Below, in pieces: positions 1-4,924 of a stretch of DNA of 5,955 bases. Under the pieces are notes generated by a model. It was not told the origin of the DNA and did no database searches. It saw only the letters and a program-made list of their open reading frames with translations. Made by a program: the position numbers and the translations under genes. The DNA is from Massilia sp. UBA2604 (GTDB lineage: Bacteria > Pseudomonadota > Gammaproteobacteria > Burkholderiales > Burkholderiaceae_D), in contig DDKG01000270.1 of the NCBI GenBank assembly GCA_002339265.1, forward strand, positions 10,788 through 16,742. The letters are read 5' to 3'. Numbering within the stretch: the stretch's first letter is position 1; every line of letters begins with the position of its first letter.

Positions 1-428
1 CGGCGGCCAAGGAGATCAAGGTGCTGATCGGCGACTCGAGCGACAAGGTGGCCAACGGCAGCAGGCTGGTGGCCCAGGCCGGCGCCACGATGGAAGAGAT
101 CGTCGAGAGCGTGCGCCGCGTGACCGACATCATGGCCGAGATCAGCGCGGCCAGCGTGGAGCAGACCGCCGGCATCGAGCAGATCAACGGGGCGGTGGCG
201 CAGATGGACGAAGGCACGCAGCAGAACGCGGCCCTGGTCGAGGAAACCGCCGCCGCATCGAATGCGATGCAGGAGCAGGCGGCGCGCCTGGCGCAGGCGG
301 TGGCGGTATTCCGGATCGCTGCAGGCCAGGCTTCCGAAGCGTCGCGGTCCGGCGCACAGGCACAGGTGCAGACGTCGTCGCGCAAGCGCGTGGCGGTCGC
401 CGGTCCTGTTGCGGCGCCGGCGTTTTAA
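1..428 (+). CDS. Methyl-accepting chemotaxis protein, C-terminal fragment (5' end outside window)
   Basis: This is the end of a chemoreceptor that signals to the CheA/CheW array at the inner membrane. The reading frame is open from base 3 and gives 141 residues before TAA at 426-428. The visible part begins with AAKEIK, which in this family directly follows the highly conserved hairpin tip that contacts CheA/CheW; the tip itself lies upstream of the window. The returning coiled-coil helix is clear: a segment with [19 protein letters not shown], then [16 protein letters not shown], then [19 protein letters not shown]. These heptad-patterned, Gln/Glu/Ala-rich stretches include the usual methylation-site region. 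After about residue 105 the sequence becomes Ala/Ser/Gln-rich and probably disordered, ending in APAF. No CheR-tethering pentapeptide of the NWETF/DWEEF kind is present. The sensor domain and hence the ligand are not visible. The family call is very secure. Confidence 0.95.
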   Translation, partial: AAKEIKVLIGDSSDKVANGSRLVAQAGATMEEIVESVRRVTDIMAEISAASVEQTAGIEQINGAVAQMDEGTQQNAALVEETAAASNAMQEQAARLAQAVAVFRIAAGQASEASRSGAQAQVQTSSRKRVAVAGPVAAPAF

Positions 429-462
429 GCGATATCGGCCGGCCGACGAAAACCGGACGGCC

Positions 463-502
463 AAACAAAAACGGCAAGCCGCAAGGCTTGCCGTTTTTGT
501 TT
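463..502. terminator. Bidirectional Rho-independent terminator between chemoreceptor and porin
   Basis: A perfect 18-bp inverted repeat (arms 463-480 and 485-502) surrounds a GCAA loop at 481-484. The GC-rich core CGGCAAGCC pairs with GGCTTGCCG, and the outer A and T tracts provide a U-run on either strand. It lies 35 bp past the chemoreceptor stop and 58 bp past the stop of the convergent porin gene, so it suits both transcripts. The T-rich 10-mer TTTTGTTTGC occurs at 495-504 and again at 508-517. Just upstream, at 435-446, there is a 12-bp perfect palindrome TCGGCCGGCCGA of unknown meaning. Confidence 0.93.
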
Positions 503-525
503 GCCGCTTTTGTTTGCGTTGTGTA

Positions 526-544
526 CCGGGTGGCGAGCACCCGG
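526..544. repeat. Short GC-rich hairpin downstream of the porin stop
   Basis: CCGGGTG (526-532) and CACCCGG (538-544) form a perfect 7-bp stem with a 5-nt loop, 16 bp after the porin stop in the porin's transcription direction. No T-run follows it on either strand, so by itself it is not an intrinsic terminator. It could protect the porin mRNA 3' end or slow polymerase before the main terminator; both roles are inference. Confidence 0.5.
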
Positions 545-560
545 CCTGACGCGGCGTCGA

Positions 561-1595
561 TTAGAACGAGTGACGCACGCCGATGTTGTAGACCTGTGGG
601 TCTGCGCCGAAGGCGGTTGCTGGCAGGGCGATTGCGTTGCCCGAGCCGGCCAGCGTGAACACGCCGGTGCTGTTGTTGCGCAGCTTGGCGTACGAAGCGT
701 ACACGTTGGTGCGCTTCGACAGGGTGTAGGTGTAGGCCACGGTGATTGCCTTGCCTTCTGCGTCGCCCAGTTCCTGCTCTTGCTGCTGGTAGTTCAGGTA
801 GACGCGGTTGGCGCCGAAGCCGTACGACACGCCGGCGTTCATCTGCTCGTACTTGTTGTTGATGCCGCCGACCAGTTCCGGATCGGCAGCCAGGTAGCCG
901 CCGCGGACTTCGAAGTTGCCGAACTTGTAGCCCAGGCCGACGCCGTATTCCTTGCTGTCGCCGCTTGGCAGGTCTTCACGGTTCTGGTAGCCAGCGCCGA
1001 TGTAGAAGCCTGCGTTCGCGTATTCCAGCGCCACGCCGGCGATGTCGCCGGTGTCTTGCAGGTCGGTTTCGTTACGCTCGCCCGCGCCGTAGGCTGCGCG
1101 CAGGGTGAAGCCGTTCAGGGCGTTGCTCTGGTAGTTGACCGAGTTGTCCAGGCGGCGGGTCAGGCGGGTAGCGCTGAACGCTGCCAGGTTCGAACCGTAG
1201 AAGCCCTGGCCCAGGGTGTCCGAAGCGCTGGCGACGGCAGCGATCGGGCCGTATTCACGGCCGACGGTCACGGTACCGAAGGCGCCTTGCAGGCCGACCA
1301 CGGCGCGGCGGTCGAACAGACGCGAGTTGGTCGCGCCGGTGTCGGCGGCGACAGCGGCTTCGATGTTGAACAGTGCTTTCAGACCATTGCCCAGGTCTTC
1401 GGTGCCACGGAAGCCGAGACGGCTTGCCGACTGGGTGCCCGACGACACGACGGTGCGGCTGCTTTCGCCTGGCGCATCGTTGTTTTCGACGCCGATCGAG
1501 GCGTCGATCATGCCGTACATGGTGACGCTGGTTTGTGCTTGCGCGACCAGCGGCAGTGCCGACACGAGGGCGATGGCAAGAATTTTGTGCTTCAT
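561..1595 (-). CDS. Outer-membrane porin, Gram-negative classical trimeric type (betaproteobacterial general porin)
   Basis: This encodes a 344-residue outer-membrane diffusion channel, normal length for the Burkholderiales general porins, which are expected to be 16-stranded trimeric barrels. Residues 1-20 are a signal peptide with K2 and K4, a hydrophobic core and the cleavage site AQA|QT. Family hallmarks are visible: SVTMYGMIDASIG at 23-35 (first strand), SRLGFRGTEDLGNGLKA at 58-74, FDRRAVVGLQGAFGTVTVGRE at 94-114 (leading into the constriction loop), and the C-terminal strand VYNIGVRHSF ending in Phe344, the signal for the BAM complex. Alternating hydrophobic residues typical of beta strands run throughout. 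The start is set by GGAGA (1603-1607 read in reverse) 7 nt before ATG. The gene is convergent with the chemoreceptor, divergent from the TonB receptor, and looks monocistronic. Pore selectivity cannot be inferred. A long open frame on the opposite strand (501-1622) is a composition artefact. Confidence 0.96.
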   Translation of the reverse strand: MKHKILAIALVSALPLVAQAQTSVTMYGMIDASIGVENNDAPGESSRTVVSSGTQSASRLGFRGTEDLGNGLKALFNIEAAVAADTGATNSRLFDRRAVVGLQGAFGTVTVGREYGPIAAVASASDTLGQGFYGSNLAAFSATRLTRRLDNSVNYQSNALNGFTLRAAYGAGERNETDLQDTGDIAGVALEYANAGFYIGAGYQNREDLPSGDSKEYGVGLGYKFGNFEVRGGYLAADPELVGGINNKYEQMNAGVSYGFGANRVYLNYQQQEQELGDAEGKAITVAYTYTLSKRTNVYASYAKLRNNSTGVFTLAGSGNAIALPATAFGADPQVYNIGVRHSF

Positions 1596-1620
1596 GGATG
1601 TCTCTCCAGTGTTTGTTTGT

Positions 1621-1649
1621 GAAATAGCCTATCCATCATGACATGCCAA
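1621..1649 (-). promoter_or_regulatory. Candidate sigma-70 promoter of the porin gene
   Basis: Read on the minus strand, TTGGCA (1649-1644, five of six matches to the -35 consensus) is followed after exactly 17 bp by TATTTC (1626-1621, three of six for -10). Initiation near 1614 would leave a leader of about 20 nt containing the Shine-Dalgarno. The inverted pair ATGACA (1638-1643) and TGTCAT (1659-1664) brackets the -35 box, with centres 21 bp apart, as expected of an operator pair on one helix face. The -10 match is weak, so an activator or another start point is possible. Confidence 0.35.
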
Positions 1650-1672
1650 GCGGACATTTGTCATCGGTCTAG

Positions 1673-1703
1673 CCCCAATCGAAACAGGGTCGAAACCCCC
1701 AAT
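1673..1703. repeat. Nested direct repeats upstream of the porin promoter
   Basis: CCCCAAT occurs at 1673-1679 and 1697-1703, and CGAAAC occurs at 1680-1685 and 1691-1696, separated by AGGGT at 1686-1690. The order is therefore A-B-spacer-B-A with all copies in the same orientation. The two CGAAAC copies are 11 bp apart, one helical turn, the spacing commonly seen for tandem half-sites of OmpR/PhoB-type response regulators. The element lies 24 bp upstream of the porin's candidate -35 box, a sensible activator position. The regulator's identity is unknown. Confidence 0.5.
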
Positions 1704-1747
1704 TGACAAGCGCAAATCGCCTCTGTTTGACACCGTTTTCATAGGAG

Positions 1748-1772
1748 AATCCCGGATTGGCGGGGTTTTTTT
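1748..1772 (+). terminator. Orphan plus-strand terminator-like hairpin
   Basis: The 7-bp stem AATCCCG (1748-1754) with CGGGGTT (1761-1767, one G-T wobble) has loop GATTGG and runs into seven Ts at 1766-1772. This has the form of a short intrinsic terminator on the plus strand only. No plus-strand gene lies upstream within reach, since the porin is on the other strand. It could end an unrecognised small RNA or an antisense transcript of the porin leader, or be chance. The exact motif TTGACA occurs on the plus strand at 1703-1708 and 1727-1732, but I find no good -10 box at the right distance from either. Confidence 0.35.
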
Positions 1773-1808
1773 GTAGTGAACGACTGGGGAAGGTGCACCA
1801 GTAAATAA

Positions 1809-1969
1809 TTGCCGAAAATCAATTTATTGCGTTGCAATAACGCCACATTTTCGCCCTTGACATCTGTTGCAGTGCGCAAAAACGGTGCGGCGGCAGAAGT
1901 GATGTCACCAGGCAACGCCGGACTGTGGCGTCTGTATTCATGCCGTCTCATGCAGTTGCCGAAGATCAA
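1809..1969 (+). repeat. Pair of 14-bp direct repeats, 147 bp apart, in the receptor upstream region
   Basis: TTGCCGAAAATCAA at 1809-1822 and TTGCCGAAGATCAA at 1956-1969 differ at a single base. Start-to-start distance is 147 bp, close to 14 helical turns of 10.5 bp. A match this long is not expected often within a 600-bp region. Possible meanings are two binding sites for one regulator that loops the DNA, or a relic of duplication. No function can be assigned from sequence alone. Confidence 0.45.
1824..1840. repeat. Perfect 7-bp inverted repeat, TTATTGC-GTT-GCAATAA
   Basis: Arms 1824-1830 and 1834-1840 are exact reverse complements around GTT. The AT-rich arms and short odd spacer look more like a dimeric regulator site than an RNA hairpin. 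It begins just after the first copy of the 14-bp direct repeat, overlapping none of its bases. A related but imperfect TTGC-N5-GCAA arrangement occurs near 1867-1879. It is far from both candidate promoters, so its target is unclear. Confidence 0.45.
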
Positions 1970-2006
1970 AACCACCTCGCTCATATTTGGCATCGCACTA
2001 AGCTTA

Positions 2007-2024
2007 TGCGGTGTTTGCACCGCA
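2007..2024. repeat. Perfect 7-bp inverted repeat with TTTG loop
   Basis: TGCGGTG (2007-2013) and CACCGCA (2018-2024) pair perfectly around TTTG. There is no following T-run, so this is not a terminator. It lies about 100 bp upstream of the candidate receptor promoter and may be a regulator binding site, or a hairpin in a longer leader if transcription starts further upstream. Confidence 0.4.
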
Positions 2025-2084
2025 ATAGTGCATCGCCTCTATGCGTGCATGCGGGATCTTGCATCAGAAACTAGACAGATCTCT

Positions 2085-2104
2085 CGATACTGAAACCGGT
2101 ATCG
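2085..2104. repeat. Inverted repeat CGATAC-N8-GTATCG upstream of the receptor promoter
   Basis: CGATAC (2085-2090) and GTATCG (2099-2104) are exact reverse complements separated by 8 bp. The half-site centres are 14 bp apart. The right arm runs into the first copy of the ATYGGAACG direct repeat (2101-2109), so the elements may form one compound regulatory site. This is weak evidence, based only on symmetry and position. Confidence 0.35.
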
Positions 2105-2152
2105 GAACGCCAGAAAAATTGATTGGAACGTTCTCGATGCGCCGCCTACCAT
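2101..2152 (+). promoter_or_regulatory. Candidate promoter and operator of the receptor-symporter operon
   Basis: TTGGAA (2123-2128, four of six to -35) and TACCAT (2147-2152, four of six to -10) are 18 bp apart, predicting a start near 2160 and a leader of about 52 nt. An 8-bp perfect palindrome GAACGTTC (2126-2133) overlaps the -35 box; a central AACGTT is typical of LacI/GalR-family operators. The nearly identical ATCGGAACG (2101-2109) and ATTGGAACG (2122-2130) are exactly 21 bp apart, two helical turns. Occupancy of this site by a repressor would block polymerase. LacI-family control is common for sugar-uptake TonB receptors, but no regulator gene is in the window, so this is inference. 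Confidence 0.38.
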
Positions 2153-2177
2153 CATTGTCGAGCAGCACATAAATACA

Positions 2178-2190
2178 GCCGGACACCGGC
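2178..2190 (+). repeat. Small hairpin in the receptor 5' leader
   Basis: GCCGG (2178-2182) pairs with CCGGC (2186-2190) around ACA, ending about 11 nt before the AAGGAG ribosome-binding site at 2202-2207. It is short but all G-C, in an otherwise AT-rich leader. It may keep the ribosome site from pairing upstream or may be incidental. Confidence 0.3.
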
Positions 2191-2211
2191 ATATAACGAC
2201 AAAGGAGACAT

Positions 2212-4908
2212 ATGAAACGGTATGCACCGGGCTTCGTCACGCCCGTACTTTCCCCCGCCTTTCGCTCTTCCCGCAGTGGGTTCGCTTTGCGCGCCACGGT
2301 CGCCGCTCTCGCCGGCGCCGGTTTGCTAAGCGCCGCCACCGTCGGCGCCCAGGAAACCGTCCCCGCCGACACCGCCGCGAGCGCGCCGTCGAACGCCGAA
2401 AACAACGCCGCCCGCGCCGAGGAAGACCGCCGCAGCGCCGTGGTGACCGTCACCGGCACCCGCCAGGCGGCGCAGAGCGCCCAGGCCATCAAGCGCAATG
2501 CCGAGCAGCTGCTCGACTCCATCGTGGCCGACGACATCGGCAAGTTCCCCGACAAGAACGTGGCCGAGATCCTGGGTCGGGTGCCGGGCGTGCAGGTGAT
2601 CCGCCAGAACGGCGAAGCCGGCAACGTCGTGATCCGCGGCCTGGGCGGCATCGTCACCCTGTACAACGGCCGCGAGATGTTCACCGCGGCCGGCCGCAGC
2701 CTGTTCCTGGCCGACGTGCCGGTGGCGATGCTGCAGCGGGTGGACGTCTATAAATCGCAGGGCGCCGACATGGTCGAAGGCGGCACCTCGGGCGTGATCG
2801 ACGTGCGCACCAACCGTCCGTTCGACTTCAAGGGCGCGCAGGCGGCCTTCAATGTGCGCGGCGAGCACCGCGACAAGGCCGACAAGGTCGACCCGAACGT
2901 CTCGGGCCTGCTGTCGAACCGCTGGAAGACCGGCATCGGCGAGATCGGCGTGCTGGGCGGCCTGTCCTACCAGCGCGGCCGCTACCACGACGAAACCGCC
3001 TTCGTCGGCGAGCCGCGCACCCTGGACGACGGCGTGGTCGGCGCGCCGTCGATGGGGCGGGTGATGACGGGCGGCGACCGCGAACGCCTGGCCGGCAACC
3101 TGTCGGTCCAGTGGCGCCCGTCGAAGGACCTCGAGGTCTATGCCGAGACCTTCTCGACCAGGATCGAGCACGACTCGCAGAGCATCTTCTTCGTGGGCGA
3201 CCTGCCGATCAACAATCCGGGATCGACCGTGACCACGATGCCTGGCTCGAACTACCTGGGCTCGATCAGCCACCCCAACGTCAATACCTTCACCCTGAGC
3301 TCGACGCAGGCGCGGCGCGAGTTCTCCGAGGGCCACCAGGCAGCGGTGGGCGCGATCTGGAAGGCGCTGCCCGGTGTGCGCGTGAGCACCGAGCTGGTTC
3401 GCACGATCAGCAAGCACGGGATGAAGAACCCGATCCTGGACACCGTGATGGACCGCTCCAAGGCGATCCATGCCGAGGTGCGCGACGGCGGCGGCTACCT
3501 CGACTACCCGGGCACCAATATGACGGACCCCGCCAACTGGACCATGTTCGCGCTGTTCGACAACCACAACCGCGCGCGCGGCGCCGCCAACGACTGGCGC
3601 GGCGACGTGGCCTGGACCCCGGAAAACGACGGCTTCTTCAGGGAGCTGAGCGCCGGCGTGCGCTACGCCGAACGCGACGCCACTTTCGTCCATGAACTCA
3701 ATGGCCACTCGCCGGCGCCCAACCTGTGGTCGCCGAACGCGATCAAGGTGACCGATTTCCCGGGCCTGAACTGCACCAGCCCCGAGACCGGCGGCAACTA
3801 CGGCATGAACCAGTTCTACGCGCCGTGCATGGATTACCTGCTCGACCACACGGGCGACATCCGCCAGGCGATCCGCGGCGACCGCGATCCGCGGCCGGAC
3901 AATCCGCAGTCGTTCTATGCCGACCGCGAAAAGACCAGCGCCATCTACCTCAAGACCAATTTCGGCTTCGACGCCTGGTCGCTGCCGATCGACGGCACCG
4001 CCGGCCTGCGCTACGTGAAGACGAAGCAGCGCATCAGCGGCTTTTCGGCGCTGGAAGGCGTGGTGTCGCCGACCACGGTGTCATCCACCACCAGCGACGT
4101 GCTCCCGAGCCTGTCGATGCGCGCGCACTTCCGGCAAGACCTGATCGGCCGCCTGTCGGCCAGCAAGGCGATCGAGCGCGCACCGTTCGCCGACTACAAC
4201 CCGGGCCTGGCGCTGTTCCCGTCGACCACGACCACGCTGGCCACCGGCACCGCCGGCAACCCGAACCTCAAGCCGCAAGAGGCGCGCAACGTCGACGTGG
4301 CCCTGGAATGGTATTTCGCGCCGGCCGGCTCGATCACCGGCACCTTGTTCCAGCACGACTACGACAACTACCTGCGCCGCAGCGCGCGGCCCGAGGTGCA
4401 TGACGGCGACACCTATAACGTCAGCCGTCCGTACAACGCAGTCGAGGGCAAGCTGAAGGGCGCCGAGCTGGCCTACCAGCAGTTCTATACCCAGCTCCCG
4501 GGCTGGTTGGGCGGCCTTGGCATGCAGGCCAACGTGACCTGGATGGATGGCGGCCTGGCCGAAGCCGATGGCACCATCAATACCTTCGCCGGCATGTCCA
4601 AGCTGTCGGCCAACCTGGTCGCGCTGTATGAATACGGCAAGTGGTCGGCGCGCCTGGCCTACAGCTGGCGCGACAAGTTCACCGCCGAGTACAACTACCG
4701 CGCGCTGCCGTACAACATCGTGGTCGATCCGCTCAAGACCCTGGACGCCTCGGTCTCGTACAAGCTGACCGACAGCCTGACCCTGACCCTGGACGGCAGC
4801 AACCTGCTGGACCAGGCCTACCACGACTACCACAGCGTGCCGCAGCTGCCGCGCGACGTGCGCCGCTATGACCGGGTGGTGGGGCTGGCGCTGCGCTGGC
4901 GTAACTGA
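2212..4908 (+). CDS. TonB-dependent outer-membrane receptor, Xanthomonas/Caulobacter carbohydrate type
   Basis: This 898-residue protein is a complete TonB-dependent transporter, predicted to import a glycan or glycoside across the outer membrane. The start ATG has AAGGAG at 2202-2207, 4 nt upstream. Residues 1-46 form a long signal peptide: a basic, Arg/Ser-rich leader to about 27, a hydrophobic core at 28-43, cleavage near VGA|QE. A flexible acidic/Ala linker follows, then the TonB box VVTVTGTR at 77-84. The plug spans about 97-206, with DDIGKFPDKNVAEILGRVPG at 107-126, VIRGLG at 140-145 and VEGGTSGVIDVRTNRPFDF at 188-206. The rest is the 22-stranded barrel, including GNPNLKPQEARNVDVALEWYF at 682-702 with its first 'GNPNLKP' part diagnostic, and SWRDKF at 818-823. 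No N-terminal STN signalling domain is present, so sigma/anti-sigma transcytoplasmic signalling is unlikely. The only cysteines are C521 and C539. The protein ends RWRN rather than in an aromatic residue. The GPH symporter starts 13 bp downstream. The family is certain; the substrate is unknown. Confidence 0.95.
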   Translation: MKRYAPGFVTPVLSPAFRSSRSGFALRATVAALAGAGLLSAATVGAQETVPADTAASAPSNAENNAARAEEDRRSAVVTVTGTRQAAQSAQAIKRNAEQLLDSIVADDIGKFPDKNVAEILGRVPGVQVIRQNGEAGNVVIRGLGGIVTLYNGREMFTAAGRSLFLADVPVAMLQRVDVYKSQGADMVEGGTSGVIDVRTNRPFDFKGAQAAFNVRGEHRDKADKVDPNVSGLLSNRWKTGIGEIGVLGGLSYQRGRYHDETAFVGEPRTLDDGVVGAPSMGRVMTGGDRERLAGNLSVQWRPSKDLEVYAETFSTRIEHDSQSIFFVGDLPINNPGSTVTTMPGSNYLGSISHPNVNTFTLSSTQARREFSEGHQAAVGAIWKALPGVRVSTELVRTISKHGMKNPILDTVMDRSKAIHAEVRDGGGYLDYPGTNMTDPANWTMFALFDNHNRARGAANDWRGDVAWTPENDGFFRELSAGVRYAERDATFVHELNGHSPAPNLWSPNAIKVTDFPGLNCTSPETGGNYGMNQFYAPCMDYLLDHTGDIRQAIRGDRDPRPDNPQSFYADREKTSAIYLKTNFGFDAWSLPIDGTAGLRYVKTKQRISGFSALEGVVSPTTVSSTTSDVLPSLSMRAHFRQDLIGRLSASKAIERAPFADYNPGLALFPSTTTTLATGTAGNPNLKPQEARNVDVALEWYFAPAGSITGTLFQHDYDNYLRRSARPEVHDGDTYNVSRPYNAVEGKLKGAELAYQQFYTQLPGWLGGLGMQANVTWMDGGLAEADGTINTFAGMSKLSANLVALYEYGKWSARLAYSWRDKFTAEYNYRALPYNIVVDPLKTLDASVSYKLTDSLTLTLDGSNLLDQAYHDYHSVPQLPRDVRRYDRVVGLALRWRN

Positions 4909-4924
4909 GGGGTGACGCATCGTG
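4907..4924 (+). promoter_or_regulatory. Ribosome-binding site overlapping the receptor stop, setting a GTG start for the symporter
   Basis: The receptor stop TGA (4906-4908) merges with a purine run GAGGGG at 4907-4912, followed 9 nt later by GTG at 4922-4924. In the symporter frame an upstream stop TGA sits at 4913-4915 and only CGC and ATC codons lie between, so GTG 4922 is the first usable start. The next in-frame ATG, at 4976, would remove the conserved GFGAGD motif of helix 1. The overlap implies translational coupling to the receptor. Confidence 0.7.

Larger units (their letters stand above)
1596..2211. other. Divergent AT-richer intergenic region with regulatory repeats and no convincing gene
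   Basis: This 616-bp gap separates the minus-strand porin from the plus-strand TonB receptor. Its composition differs sharply from the genes: 1801-1860 has 22 G+C of 60, against 43 of 60 for 2581-2640 inside the receptor. Two open frames of about 93 codons exist (1739-2020 minus, 1809-2093 plus). They start at GTG and TTG without a convincing Shine-Dalgarno, overlap each other on opposite strands, and match nothing I recognise. The stretch instead holds promoter candidates, several perfect inverted repeats, direct repeats and one terminator-like hairpin, listed separately. I recognise no riboswitch, tRNA or known small RNA. Confidence 0.75.

Noticed and set aside
501..1622. 373-codon open frame on the plus strand opposite the porin
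   Set aside because: It is exactly antisense to a porin with clear family motifs. Its Val/Ala/Arg-rich product reflects the complement of strongly biased porin codons, and no family motif or plausible ribosome site is visible.
1739..2020. 93-codon minus-strand open frame in the divergent region
   Set aside because: It begins at GTG with no Shine-Dalgarno, matches no family I know, overlaps the other weak frame on the opposite strand, and ends within the terminator-like region.
1809..2093. 94-codon plus-strand open frame with one hydrophobic stretch (SLIFGIALSLCGVCTAIV)
   Set aside because: The TTG start has no well-placed ribosome site. The hydrophobic stretch alone is weak evidence, and the composition is unlike the genuine genes. 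A tiny membrane protein cannot be fully excluded.
2192..2197. TATAAC as a -10 box for the receptor
   Set aside because: It matches five of six consensus bases, but there is no -35 box 16-18 bp upstream, and initiation would fall at the ribosome-binding site, leaving almost no leader.
1640..2211. Possible riboswitch, such as a cobalamin element, ahead of the TonB receptor
   Set aside because: I found no recognisable B12-box or other riboswitch core, and the receptor belongs to the carbohydrate-type family rather than BtuB.
2326..3849. 507-codon minus-strand open frame inside the TonB receptor
   Set aside because: The product is rich in Val, Ala, Arg and His without domain features, as expected from the opposite strand of a high-GC gene. 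The receptor frame carries all the recognisable motifs.
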